Assembly: GCA_031119205.1 (NCBI GenBank)
Contig: JAVHYF010000033.1
Location: forward strand, 1 to 50,960
Length of the DNA: 50,960 nt
Reading direction: 5' to 3'
Source of the DNA: Moraxellaceae bacterium
GTDB lineage: Bacteria > Pseudomonadota > Gammaproteobacteria > Burkholderiales > Rhodocyclaceae
The notes beneath the pieces were generated by a model. It did no database searches and was not told the DNA's origin. It saw only the letters and a list, made by a program, of their open reading frames with translations. Made by a program: the position numbers and the translations under genes. Below are positions 7,821 through 16,344 of this stretch, one piece after another; the first letter of the stretch is position 1; each line of letters starts with the position of its first letter.

Positions 7821-8819
7821 GCGGGCGCCAGCGAGGCTCACGCGCTTGAGCACGCGGCGCTCGCTGGCGTCGAAAGCGGTGCGCGCATGCAGCGTGGCCT
7901 GGTTGTCCCAGTGCACGATGTCGCCGACTTCCCAGCGGTGCGTGTACTGGTACTTGGCCTGCGACAGGTGGGCGCGCAGGTGGGCGATCAGCGCGATGCC
8001 GACCGCTGGCTCCACGCCCACCAGTTCCACTTCGGAATGGGTGGCGAGGAACAGGATGCGACGGCCGCTGCGTGGATGGGTGCGCACCAGCGGATGCGGG
8101 AAGCCGTGACCCAGTGGTGTCACGTCCGGTGTGCGGTAGAGCGGGCGCTTCTGCCCGCTGGCGCGCACGAAGGGGTTATAGGTGATGAGCTGCAGGCCCT
8201 CGATGCGGCGCTGCGTTTCCTCGTCCAGATCGTCCCAGGCCCGGGCAAGGTTGTACCAGGTGGTGTCGCCGCCCACGCGCGGTACTTCCTGCGCATACAG
8301 CAGCGATCCGGCCGAGGGCAGCGGCGTCCACTGATGGTCGATGTGCGGATACAGCTCGCCGTTGCCGGTGTAGCCGCCTTCCACGTTGGCTACCGGCACT
8401 ACGTCAGGCGCGCTGCCACCGTGATCCGAAGAGCCCAGCACCGGTACGTCGGCGGGCGAGTGGAAGACCGATCCGAAGTGCGTGGAGAAGGCCAGCAACT
8501 GTTCATCGCTCAACACCTGTTGCTTGAAGATCAGGATGCCGTTATCGTCCAGCGCGCTCTGCAGGCGCTGCACCAGTGCAGCGGAGAGTGGACGACGTGC
8601 GTCCAGCCTGCGCACCACGGCGCCGACACCACCGCCGGTGGGTGTGATGCTGATGTCGTCAGCAAGCTGCGGCGGAAAATCACTGTGCGCGGCGGCATGT
8701 ACCGCCAGCGACAACTGGGTGAACAGCGGCCGCACTGCGAAGCGCGTGTTGTCTAGCGGCGCTGGGCTCGGCGCAACGAGCACAGGGCTGGTGGCGACGG
8801 GTTCGGCAAGGGTAGTCAT
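7812..8819 (-). CDS. TauD/TfdA-family dioxygenase, divergent
   Basis: A 335-aa Fe(II)/2-oxoglutarate dioxygenase. The iron ligands are seen as HID (in YPHIDHQW) and the distal His in WDNQATLHARTAF; the 2-oxoglutarate Arg lies near the C terminus (RRVLKRVS). ATG 8819 has AGGAG 8 nt upstream. About 60 N-terminal residues precede the fold. The HPxY taurine-contact motif of true TauD is absent, so the substrate is probably another sulfonate, sulfate ester or unrelated acid. A candidate sigma-54 promoter lies at 8900-8915. The monooxygenase gene follows on the same strand. Confidence 0.88.
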   Translation of the reverse strand: MTTLAEPVATSPVLVAPSPAPLDNTRFAVRPLFTQLSLAVHAAAHSDFPPQLADDISITPTGGGVGAVVRRLDARRPLSAALVQRLQSALDDNGILIFKQQVLSDEQLLAFSTHFGSVFHSPADVPVLGSSDHGGSAPDVVPVANVEGGYTGNGELYPHIDHQWTPLPSAGSLLYAQEVPRVGGDTTWYNLARAWDDLDEETQRRIEGLQLITYNPFVRASGQKRPLYRTPDVTPLGHGFPHPLVRTHPRSGRRILFLATHSEVELVGVEPAVGIALIAHLRAHLSQAKYQYTHRWEVGDIVHWDNQATLHARTAFDASERRVLKRVSLAGARPF

Positions 8820-8899
8820 GCAGGCTCCTGGCGGACGCGCGATGGATGCACACGGGATGTGTGTGCGAGCGCGCCTTGTAGATAGAGAGAGCCTGCCTT

Positions 8900-8915
8900 T
8901 GCATGCCGCATGCCA
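8900..8915 (-). promoter_or_regulatory. candidate sigma-54 promoter (TauD-like/monooxygenase)
   Basis: On the minus strand TGGCATGCGGCATGCA has GG and GC separated by 10 nt and deviates from TGGCACG-N4-TTGCW at two positions. The predicted start site near 8889 leaves a ~70-nt leader before ATG 8819. Confidence 0.45.
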
Positions 8916-9081
8916 GTTTCCCGTCTGGCGTGCTGGATTGCTGCGCAGGGCGCACGACGCCGTGCTCCGACGCGTCATCAGGCATGGGCGTGAGCGGAAT
9001 CGCTGGCGGCGGCGCTGCGGCAGATGCAGCAGCGTCGCCATCAGCCTGTGCGGAATCCGACAGCGATGCCCAGGGCATTGC

Positions 9082-9185
9082 GTAGGTCGGAAAAGCGCAG
9101 CGCCTTCCGACAGGTGTGTGGCGGGAGTTACTGGCCTTGATTGGTCGGATGGCGTGTCGGAAGGCGCTGCGCTTTTCCGACCTAC
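9082..9185. repeat. REP/BIME-like inverted repeat, 31-bp arms
   Basis: 9082-9112 and 9155-9185 are exact reverse complements (arm starts GTAGGTCGGAAAAGCGCAGC) separated by 42 nt. Similar GTAGGTCGGAAAAGCGCAG elements are frequent between genes in gammaproteobacteria. It lies between the binding protein's stop and the TauD-like promoter, within the ~390-nt gap 8820-9210, where I see no gene. It may terminate or stabilise transcripts. Confidence 0.9.
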
Positions 9186-9210
9186 GAGTGCTTATCCGAC
9201 CGACCGCCTT

Positions 9211-10374
9211 TCAGCGTGCCTGTGTGGCCGCTGCGTTGCTGCCCAGTTGCTCCGGCTTTCGTCCGACGCCGGTGTTGCGCACCGGCTTGCCGTTGGCATC
9301 GAACTGCGTCCAGTAGTTCTCCAGTTGCAGCTCCTTCAGGGCAGCGTTCAGCCAGCGGCGGTCGATCCACTGGTCGACGTCAAATTTTCTGCGGATCAGC
9401 TTGTACTGGAAGGCTTCCTCCACCGACTGCTTGTTGCGCGCCACGGCATAAGGGTCGAACAGCGGCGAGAAGCGCCAGGCTAGCGGAATGCCCTGGTACT
9501 CCCAGTTGTAATGCGCTTCGGTGACACGACCTGCCGAGGCCCACAGCTTGATGATCTCGGCGCGGTTCACGTCTTCCGAGGTGTAGTGCGCAGCCTTCAG
9601 CAGCGCCTTGACCACGCGCTTCGTCGTCTCCGGGTACTTCGCCGAGAAGTCCTCGTGCACGAGGATGTGGCCCTGGCCGTTGTTGGTCGGCTCCTCGCGC
9701 GTGCTGTAGACGACCTTGCCTTCGCCCTTGTCGACGAGGAACAGGTTGTTGTTGCTGCCGAACACCGCGTCGAGGTCGCCGGACTGGAAAGCGGCCAGCG
9801 AAGCGGCGGGTTCCAGGTTCACGATCTTCACGTCACGCTCGGTCAGCTTGTGGCGCTGGAAGGCGCGGTTGGCGGCGAGCTGGGTGGCCGTGCCTTTGTG
9901 GAGGCCGATGCGCTTGCCGCGGATGTCGCTGAACTTCTCGATGCCACTGCCGGTGCGCGCGATCAGGTAGGTGTTGGTGCGACCGGTGACCAGCACCAGG
10001 CGCGCAGGTACGCCGACCGAGCGGCCTACGATGGAGGGCAGGTCGCCCAGCGTGGTGAAGTCCAGCTGCTTGTTGGTCAGGGCTTCGTTCACCGCAGGCC
10101 CCTGGCCCTTGAAGAAGATCCACTCGACCTTGGTCTTGTCGTTCCTGAATTCCTCTTCGATGAAACCGCGTTGCTGCGCGATGGCATTCCACCCGGTGCC
10201 CACGCGTGGCGGATTGCCGACGCCAGCGTTGGAGACGCCAAAGCGGATGACGGCGGGTGGCTCCTCCGCCTTCGCGTTGGCGCTGATGCTGGCGCCGGTC
10301 AGGGATGAGAGGAAGACCAGTGCCGCGAGTAGCGGCCTGCGGGCACGGGATGCAAGTGAGCGGGTTGATGTCAT
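9211..10374 (-). CDS. sulfonate ABC transporter substrate-binding protein (A)
   Basis: A 387-aa periplasmic protein of the SsuA/NMT1 type. ATG 10374 gives a clean Sec signal (RRPLLAALVFLSSLTGASISANAKA); upstream in-frame starts have none. FRNDKTKVEWIFFKGQGPAVNEALTNKQLDF is closely repeated in the divergent gene at 10912, so the two are paralogues. It has no permease of its own on its strand and probably shares those at 12172-13996 and the ATPase at 856. A candidate sigma-54 site lies 82-97 nt upstream. Confidence 0.9.
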   Translation of the reverse strand: MTSTRSLASRARRPLLAALVFLSSLTGASISANAKAEEPPAVIRFGVSNAGVGNPPRVGTGWNAIAQQRGFIEEEFRNDKTKVEWIFFKGQGPAVNEALTNKQLDFTTLGDLPSIVGRSVGVPARLVLVTGRTNTYLIARTGSGIEKFSDIRGKRIGLHKGTATQLAANRAFQRHKLTERDVKIVNLEPAASLAAFQSGDLDAVFGSNNNLFLVDKGEGKVVYSTREEPTNNGQGHILVHEDFSAKYPETTKRVVKALLKAAHYTSEDVNRAEIIKLWASAGRVTEAHYNWEYQGIPLAWRFSPLFDPYAVARNKQSVEEAFQYKLIRRKFDVDQWIDRRWLNAALKELQLENYWTQFDANGKPVRNTGVGRKPEQLGSNAAATQAR

Positions 10375-10455
10375 GGCGGTGTTCCAGCTGTTGGCGGGGA
10401 GGGTGCAGGCGCTGACTACGCGCGTTGCGTAGCCACGACCTGTCATGACTCGCTG

Positions 10456-10471
10456 TGCAACTAGTGGTCCA
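10456..10471 (-). promoter_or_regulatory. candidate sigma-54 promoter (binding protein A)
   Basis: On the minus strand TGGACCACTAGTTGCA has GG-N10-GC and a perfect TTGCA -12 box; the -24 box TGGACC deviates from TGGCAC. The start site would be near 10445, giving a ~70-nt leader to ATG 10374. Confidence 0.5.
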
Positions 10472-10817
10472 CTTGCGGATGGCATTCCGGACTACATCGC
10501 ATGGCGTGGCCGGGTTGCTGCGCGCGCAGCACGGCAGGGTGTGGCGCTGCCTCGCACCCGACAGAACGCGACCCGGGATGTCGGTCAAGCAGCAGGTGGA
10601 GCGCCGCATCGCGTGACTGCATGGCCCGCGGTGTGCCCCGGGTGTATCCCGGGTTTGTCCATATACGGCGTGCGCGATGCGGATATGCGTTCTGCTTCTG
10701 AATGGTTTGCAGCAGCGCCTTGTGCTGATGCTGCGTGACGCGCACGTCGTGCGCAGCCATGTCCGGATGACTCGCTGCAAAGCCTTGCTGCGCGGTGATT
10801 GCGCGATCTGCGAAGAG

Positions 10818-10834
10818 TTGGCACGCAGGTTGCG
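10818..10834 (+). promoter_or_regulatory. candidate sigma-54 promoter (binding protein B operon)
   Basis: TTGGCACGCAGGTTGCG contains GGCACG and TTGC with invariant GG (10820-10821) and GC (10832-10833) spaced by 10 nt. Only the last consensus base (W) is missed. The start site near 10845 precedes the SD (10900-10904) of the gene at 10912. The 346 nt between this and the divergent site hold several short palindromes but no gene; enhancer-binding sites would be expected there. Confidence 0.65.
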
Positions 10835-10911
10835 AAGGTTGTGCTCATCACACCCGGGCGGATCGCCGCACCGGGCTTGAAACGTCCCCACGACATAACA
10901 GGAGCATCAGC

Positions 10912-12129
10912 ATGACCTTCGCCCACATCGTCACCCGTCGCCGCCTGCGACGCCTGCCTCTTTCCGGTTCGCTCCTCGGCCGCATCGCTGCGGCCCTGGG
11001 CCTCGTCGCCACGCTGGCAGTCCCGGCCTTGCCGGCTGCGGCGGAAACGCCACCGGCCGAGATCCGCTTCGCCTTCGCCAGCCCGAAGATCGGCTCGCCG
11101 CCGCAGTACACCATCGGCACGGCCGGCATCGCCTACTCGAAAGGGCTCTTCGAAGAGGAGTTCAAGAACGACAAGACGAAGTTCGAGTTCTTCTTCTTCA
11201 AGGGTGCGGGTCCTGCAGTGAACGAGGCCTTCACCAACAAGCAGATCGACTTCGCGGCGCACGGCGACCTGCCGTCCGTCATCGGTCGCGCTGCCGGCCT
11301 GAAGACGCGCCTGCTGTTCGCCAACAACCACCGCAACAACATCTACCTCGCCATTCCGCCGAACTCGACGCTGAAGTCGGTGAAGGATTTGCGCGGCAAG
11401 AAGGTGTCCTTCCACAAGGGCACCAACTCGCAGACCCCGATCAACCGCCTGCTGCGCGCCAACGGCCTGACCGAGCGTGACCTCAAGGTGGTGAACCTCG
11501 ACACTGCCAGCGGCAAGGCAGCGCTGTTGAATGGCGACATCGACGCCCTGTTCGGCAGCATCGACCTGCTGCCCCTGCGCGACGAGGGCAAGCTGAAGAT
11601 CCTGTTCACCAGCAACGGCAATTCGCCGGTCTACACGCGCCAGGCGCATGTGCACGTGGATGACGAGTTCGCCACGAAGTACCCGGAGACCACCAGGCGC
11701 ATCGTCAAGGTGCTGGTGAAAGCCGCGCACTGGGGTTCGTTGCCGGAGAACCGCGCCGAGGTGCTGAAGCTGTGGGCGATCCCCGGCGTCTACACCACCA
11801 GCATCCTGGAGGAGGACTACGGCCCCGACCTGAGCGGTCGCTTCAGCCCGCTTTTCGACCCCTTCCTCGTCGGTCGCTACAAGGACGTGGTGAAGGATGC
11901 GCACGAGTACAAGCTGACCCGCAAGACCTTCGAGGTCGAGCCCTGGATCGACCGCAGCTTCGTCAATGCCGTGCTGAAGGAAGAGAAGCTGGAAGGCTTC
12001 TGGACGCCGCTGGATGTGAACGGCAAGCCGATCAAGGGCGCGAACCGCGCCAGCGCTGCCAGTGACAAGCCGGCTGCAGCACCGGTGAAGACCGCTGCCA
12101 CCGGCACTACAAGCGGCGCCGCGAAGTAA
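10912..12129 (+). CDS. sulfonate ABC transporter substrate-binding protein (B)
   Basis: A 405-aa periplasmic SsuA-like protein, first gene of an operon with two permeases. ATG 10912 is preceded by AGGAG (10900-10904). The signal peptide runs through LLGRIAAALGLVATLAVPALPAAAE. Motifs FKGAGPAVNEAFTNKQIDF and YPETTRRIVKVLVKAAHW parallel the divergent paralogue. The C terminus carries a ~30-residue Ala/Pro/Thr-rich tail (from about KPAAAPVKT) not expected in SsuA. Confidence 0.92.
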   Translation: MTFAHIVTRRRLRRLPLSGSLLGRIAAALGLVATLAVPALPAAAETPPAEIRFAFASPKIGSPPQYTIGTAGIAYSKGLFEEEFKNDKTKFEFFFFKGAGPAVNEAFTNKQIDFAAHGDLPSVIGRAAGLKTRLLFANNHRNNIYLAIPPNSTLKSVKDLRGKKVSFHKGTNSQTPINRLLRANGLTERDLKVVNLDTASGKAALLNGDIDALFGSIDLLPLRDEGKLKILFTSNGNSPVYTRQAHVHVDDEFATKYPETTRRIVKVLVKAAHWGSLPENRAEVLKLWAIPGVYTTSILEEDYGPDLSGRFSPLFDPFLVGRYKDVVKDAHEYKLTRKTFEVEPWIDRSFVNAVLKEEKLEGFWTPLDVNGKPIKGANRASAASDKPAAAPVKTAATGTTSGAAK

Positions 12130-12171
12130 GCCCGTCCAGCAGCCATCCTCCAGCCTCTCCGGGAGACCCGA

Positions 12172-13104
12172 ATGTCATCTTTCCTCGTTCCTCACCGGAC
12201 GGCGCTCACCGGCAGCGAGCTGGCGGTGGAGCTGCCGGCCGGGGGCGGGCTCGGCATCGGCGCCGAGCCTTCCGCGGCGCGGCGTCCGTCCGCGCTGGCC
12301 AAGTGGTTCAGCGCCCGGCTGCTGTCGGTGCGCGACAACTGGCGGCCCGCAGCCGGCCGTTTCCTGCTGGCCTGGGTGTTGCCGCTGGCAGTGTTCGCCC
12401 TGTGGTGGGCCGCTGCGAAGTATGGCTGGGTGGCGGAGCAGATCCTGCCGGCGCCGGCCTTCGTGGCGCAGACCTTCGGCGAGCTGTGGCAGAGCGGTGA
12501 CATCACCACCAACCTGGGCATCAGCCTGCTGCGCGTGGTGTATGGCTTCCTCATCGGTGCGGGACTCGGCCTCGTGCTGGGTGTGTCGATGGGCCTGTCG
12601 CCGGTGGCGAAGGACTACATCCATCCCATCTTCAACGCCTTCGCTCAGGTGCCCTCGCTGGGCTGGCTACCGCTGCTGATGATGCTGGTCGGCATCGAGG
12701 AGTCGCTGAAGATCATCCTCATCACCAAGGCCGTGCTGGTACCGGTGGCGATCAACACCTTCCAGGGCATCAGCAATACGCCTACGCGCCTGATCGAGGT
12801 GGCGCGGGTCTACAACTTCACCCGCTCGCAGTTGCTGCGCAAGGTGGTGTTTCCCGCGGCCTTCCCGCAGATCTGGGCCGGTGTGCGCTTCGGCATGACC
12901 AAGGCCTGGCTGGCGCTGGTGGCGGTGGAACTGCTGGCTTCCAGCGAGGGCCTCGGCTTCCTGCTGGTGTATGGCCGCCAGTTGTTCCAGCTCGACGTGG
13001 TGATGTCTGCGGTGATCGTCGTGGGCGCTGTCGGCTTCACGCTCGACAAGGGCCTGGAGCTGGTGGAACGACGCCTGCTGCGCTGGCGCCGCGAGAGTTT
13101 CTGA
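12172..13104 (+). CDS. sulfonate-type ABC transporter permease (1)
   Basis: A 310-aa SsuC-family inner-membrane permease. A hydrophilic ~60-residue N-terminal extension precedes the first membrane helix (FLLAWVLPLAVFALWWAA). The cytoplasmic coupling segment is EVARVYNFTRSQLLRKVVFPAAFPQIWAGVR. SD GGGAG lies just before ATG 12172. It follows binding protein B by 42 nt and precedes the second permease by 10 nt, so the pair probably forms a heterodimeric channel. Confidence 0.93.
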   Translation: MSSFLVPHRTALTGSELAVELPAGGGLGIGAEPSAARRPSALAKWFSARLLSVRDNWRPAAGRFLLAWVLPLAVFALWWAAAKYGWVAEQILPAPAFVAQTFGELWQSGDITTNLGISLLRVVYGFLIGAGLGLVLGVSMGLSPVAKDYIHPIFNAFAQVPSLGWLPLLMMLVGIEESLKIILITKAVLVPVAINTFQGISNTPTRLIEVARVYNFTRSQLLRKVVFPAAFPQIWAGVRFGMTKAWLALVAVELLASSEGLGFLLVYGRQLFQLDVVMSAVIVVGAVGFTLDKGLELVERRLLRWRRESF

Positions 13105-13114
13105 GGAGCATGCG

Positions 13115-13996
13115 ATGAGTCAATCCGAAACCATCTCCGCGCCTGCCGGTGCAGGTTTTGCCGCCACGCCGCGTGCAGCGGGCGCGGTGGCTGCGAAGAA
13201 GAAACCGGTTGCCGGCCCCACGCCGCGCTGGAAGAAAGTGCTGCGTGGCTTCGCGATTCCCGTCGCGCTGCTGTTGCTGTGGTCCAGCGCCTTCCGCTTC
13301 GGCTGGGTGCGCACGGACTTCCTGGCGCCGCCGGAGCAGGTGTGGGACACCTTCCTGCGCCTGTCCGCCAACGGCTACCTGTGGGAATCGCTGTACGCCA
13401 GCCTGCGGCGTGACGTCATCGGCTTCTGCATCGGCTCGGTGATCGGGCTGGTGGTCGGCGTGGGCATGGGTTTCTCGCGCTGGATCGACCGCGTGGTCGG
13501 CCCCAGCTTCCACACCGTCAAGCAAGTGTCGTTGCTGGCATGGATTCCCTTGCTGTCGCTGTGGTTCGGCCTCGGCGATCCGGCAAAGGTGGCTTTCCTG
13601 TCGCTGGCGGCCTTCTTCCCGACTGTGCTGAACACCTACGAGGGCATCCGCAGCGTGCCGCGCGAGCTGGTGGAAGTGGCGCGCGTGTTCGACTACTCGC
13701 GCTGGCAACTGATCCGCCGCGTGGTGCTGCCGGCCGCGTTGCCGTCCATCCTCACCGGCGTGCAGCTCGCGCTGATGTACTCGTGGATCGCCACGCTGGG
13801 CGCCGAGTACGTGCTGACCTCGGGCGTCGGCATCGGCAACCTGATGGTGGATGGCCGCGAGCACTTCTGGTTCGACCAGGTGATCCTCGGCGTCATCGTC
13901 GTCGGTCTGGTGGGCTTCGTGCTCAACACCGCCTCGCAACTGGCGGAGAAGCGACTGCTCGGCTGGCGTGGCACCTCGATCGCGAAGTTCAGCTGA
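13115..13996 (+). CDS. sulfonate-type ABC transporter permease (2)
   Basis: A 293-aa SsuC-family permease. After a ~40-residue polar start the first helix is IPVALLLLWSSAFRFGW. The coupling motif is [34 protein letters not shown] 13115 has GAGGAG upstream and lies 10 nt after the first permease. A rho-independent terminator at 14016 closes the transport operon. Confidence 0.93.
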   Translation: MSQSETISAPAGAGFAATPRAAGAVAAKKKPVAGPTPRWKKVLRGFAIPVALLLLWSSAFRFGWVRTDFLAPPEQVWDTFLRLSANGYLWESLYASLRRDVIGFCIGSVIGLVVGVGMGFSRWIDRVVGPSFHTVKQVSLLAWIPLLSLWFGLGDPAKVAFLSLAAFFPTVLNTYEGIRSVPRELVEVARVFDYSRWQLIRRVVLPAALPSILTGVQLALMYSWIATLGAEYVLTSGVGIGNLMVDGREHFWFDQVILGVIVVGLVGFVLNTASQLAEKRLLGWRGTSIAKFS

Positions 13997-14015
13997 ACCT
14001 GCATTGCAAAGCATA

Positions 14016-14055
14016 GGCTCCCGCGTGGCTGGTCCGCGCGGGAGCCTTCCCTTTT
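14016..14055 (+). terminator. rho-independent terminator of the ABC operon
   Basis: GGCTCCCGCG (14016-14025) pairs with CGCGGGAGCC (14037-14046) around an 11-nt loop. A pyrimidine tract, TTCCCTTTTC, follows. It separates the permease from the nitroreductase gene. Confidence 0.88.
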
Positions 14056-14084
14056 CTTTCTTCATCTCTTCGCGGATTACTGTC

Positions 14085-14930
14085 ATGAACGCGCCTGAAC
14101 CACGCCTGTCTCCCGATCCAAGTGCCTTGCTGCGCGCCCGCTATGGCGGGTTGCCGGAAGGCATCGCGCCCATCGCACTCAACCCCGTGCTGGAGACCCT
14201 GCTGTCGCATCGCTCGGTGCGCGCCTTCCTGCCGGACGCCTTGCCGGCGGGCACGCTGGAGTGGCTGATCGCCGCCGCGCAGTCCGCACCCAGCTCCTCC
14301 AACCTGCAGACCTTCAGCGTGGTGGCGGTGGAGGACCCGGCACGCAAGGCGCGTCTTGCCGAACTGGCTGGCACACAGGCTTTCATCCGCGAGGCACCGG
14401 TGTTCCTCGCCTGGCTCGTCGACCTGTCGCGCATCCAGCGCGTGGCGCAGCACAAGGGTGCGGTGGTGGAGGGCCTGGGTTACCTCGACACTTTCATCAT
14501 GGGCGCCATCGACGCCGCGCTGGCGGCGCAGAACGTGGTGAGCGCCGCGGAATCGCTGGGTCTGGGCAGCGTGTACGTCGGCGCGCTGCGCAACCAACCG
14601 GAGCCGGTGGCAGAACTGCTGTCGCTGCCCGCGAATGCCTTCCCGATCTTCGGCCTCGCGCTCGGCCGACCCGATCCGGCACGCCCCGCCGACGTGAAGC
14701 CGCGGCTCGCGCAATCGCTGGTGCTCCATCGCGAGCAGTACAGCGGCGACGCGGTGATCGACGGTGTTGCCGACTACGATGAACGCATCCGCGCCTTCAA
14801 TCGCGAGCAGGGACAGCCGCCTGCCAGCTGGAGCGAGCGCACGCTGGTACGCCTGCGCGACGCGGAGGCGCTGCGCGGCCGCGACCGCCTGCGTGATGCA
14901 CTCGCCCGCCAGGGCATCGGTCTGCGCTGA
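14085..14930 (+). CDS. NfsA/FRP-type nitroreductase or flavin reductase
   Basis: A 281-aa FMN-dependent oxidoreductase. SHRSVRAFLPDALP (about residues 43-56) and SAPSSSNLQTFSVV match the FMN-binding segments of NfsA/Frp, and GSVYVGALRNQP and FPIFGLALGRP match the later core. It is longer than E. coli NfsA at the C terminus. ATG 14085 follows the terminator closely and no SD is obvious. Family members reduce nitro compounds or supply FMNH2. The latter would suit the LLM monooxygenase in this island; that link is inference. Confidence 0.88.
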   Translation: MNAPEPRLSPDPSALLRARYGGLPEGIAPIALNPVLETLLSHRSVRAFLPDALPAGTLEWLIAAAQSAPSSSNLQTFSVVAVEDPARKARLAELAGTQAFIREAPVFLAWLVDLSRIQRVAQHKGAVVEGLGYLDTFIMGAIDAALAAQNVVSAAESLGLGSVYVGALRNQPEPVAELLSLPANAFPIFGLALGRPDPARPADVKPRLAQSLVLHREQYSGDAVIDGVADYDERIRAFNREQGQPPASWSERTLVRLRDAEALRGRDRLRDALARQGIGLR

Positions 14931-15013
14931 GCAGGCGTGGCGATGACGGACCCGCATGGATCACGCTGGCACGACGTGCAGCGAAAGAACGCACCACCCA
15001 CAGGGACAACACC

Positions 15014-15841
15014 ATGAGCGACAACAGGAACGCCAGCACCGGTTTTGCAGCGGCAGTGCAGCCGGCCGATCCGGCTACGGTCATCCGTACGGATGGCGAA
15101 GGCCTGGTTACCGGCGAGATCAGTATTCCGCTGGCTGATGGCAAACTGCCGGGCAGCCTGCCGGCATACCGGTCAGCGCCGGCAGGCGCGGGACCCCACC
15201 CGGTGATCCTGGTCATCCAGGAAATCTTCGGCGTGCATGAGCACATCCGTGATATGACGCGGCGGCTGGCGAAGCTGGGTTATCTCGCCATCGCGCCCGA
15301 GCTGTACTTCCGCCAGGGCGATCCGGCCAAGGCGCCGGACATCGACACCCTGCGCGAGACCATCGTCAGCAAGGTGCCGGACCGCCAGGTGCTGGACGAC
15401 CTCGACGCCACGCTGGCCTGGGCGGACGCCAACGGCGGTGATGCGCAACGCATCGGCATCACCGGCTTCTGCTGGGGCGGACGCATCACCTGGCTGTACG
15501 CCGCTCGCCAGCCACGCATCAAGGCCGGCGTGGCCTGGTATGGCCGCCTGAATGGTGTGGCCTCAGAAGTGACGCCGCTGCATCCCATCGATGTGGTGTC
15601 GCAACTCAAGGCGCCGGTGCTGGGTCTGTACGGCGGGCAGGACGCAGGCATTCCGCTGGAGGCGGTGGCCCATTTCCGCGAAACGCTGAAAGGCGCGCAC
15701 AGCCCGTCGGAGATCTATCTCTACCCCGAGGCCCCGCATGCCTTCTACGCCGATTACCGGCCCAGCTACCGGCCGCTGGACGCGGCGGATGGCTGGCAGC
15801 GCCTGCAGGCGTGGTTCGTGCGGCACGGCGTGGCGCCGTGA
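15014..15841 (+). CDS. dienelactone hydrolase family protein
   Basis: A 275-aa alpha/beta hydrolase. The nucleophile elbow is GFCWGG (Cys, as in dienelactone hydrolase). VILVIQEIFGVHEHIRDM is the typical N-terminal segment, with the Asp in YGGQDAGIP and the His in PEAPHAFYADYRP completing the triad. It is about 40 residues longer than minimal DLH. SD AGGGA precedes ATG 15014. The GNAT gene overlaps its stop by 4 nt. The substrate is unknown. Confidence 0.92.
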   Translation: MSDNRNASTGFAAAVQPADPATVIRTDGEGLVTGEISIPLADGKLPGSLPAYRSAPAGAGPHPVILVIQEIFGVHEHIRDMTRRLAKLGYLAIAPELYFRQGDPAKAPDIDTLRETIVSKVPDRQVLDDLDATLAWADANGGDAQRIGITGFCWGGRITWLYAARQPRIKAGVAWYGRLNGVASEVTPLHPIDVVSQLKAPVLGLYGGQDAGIPLEAVAHFRETLKGAHSPSEIYLYPEAPHAFYADYRPSYRPLDAADGWQRLQAWFVRHGVAP

Positions 15842-16317
15842 ACCGCAACCTGCGTCTCATCAGCCTGCGTGAGGCAGTGCCGGATGATGCCGCGCAACTG
15901 ATGCCGCTACTTTCCGAACTGGGATACGCACAACAGGAACAAGCGCTGCAACAGCGCATCGCTGCCTTGCATCGGCCGCAGGACAGCGTATGGGTCGCGG
16001 AGGGCGAAGGCCACCTGCTTGGCGTGGCCAGCCTGCATCTGGTGCCGATGTTCCATGCGTCCGAGGCACTGGGAAAAGTCACTGCGCTGGTGGTGTCCGC
16101 GTCGGCGCGTGGGCAGGGTCTCGGGCGGATGCTACTGCGCGCGCTGGAGGAACACGCATGGCGACATGGCGCGACACGCATGGAAGTGATCAGCGGCAAC
16201 CACCGGCCGCAGGCGCATGCCTTCTACCAGCACCTGGGTTACGCGGCGACCAGCCAGCAGCGGTTCATCCGCCAGCTCGGTGCCGCGACGGCCGGGAGCG
16301 CGATCGCGGCAGCGTGA
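15838..16317 (+). CDS. GNAT-family N-acetyltransferase
   Basis: A 159-aa acetyltransferase. The acetyl-CoA loop is seen as SARGQGLGRMLLRALEEHAW (Q/RxxGxG/A), followed by NHRPQAHAFYQHLGYA. The start GTG 15838 overlaps the hydrolase stop (GTGA), indicating translational coupling. The substrate cannot be told from sequence. Confidence 0.9.
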   Translation: MNRNLRLISLREAVPDDAAQLMPLLSELGYAQQEQALQQRIAALHRPQDSVWVAEGEGHLLGVASLHLVPMFHASEALGKVTALVVSASARGQGLGRMLLRALEEHAWRHGATRMEVISGNHRPQAHAFYQHLGYAATSQQRFIRQLGAATAGSAIAAA

Positions 16318-16344
16318 TGCGCGGTGTGTAGCGCAGTGCGTTGT

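Noticed and set aside
6353-7849. 498-codon open frame on the plus strand opposite the LLM monooxygenase
   Set aside because: Antisense shadow: low complexity, no motifs, no RBS. The monooxygenase is unmistakable.
14970-14985. TGGCACGACGTGCA upstream of the dienelactone hydrolase gene
   Set aside because: It resembles a sigma-54 site but is two bases too short between GG and GC.
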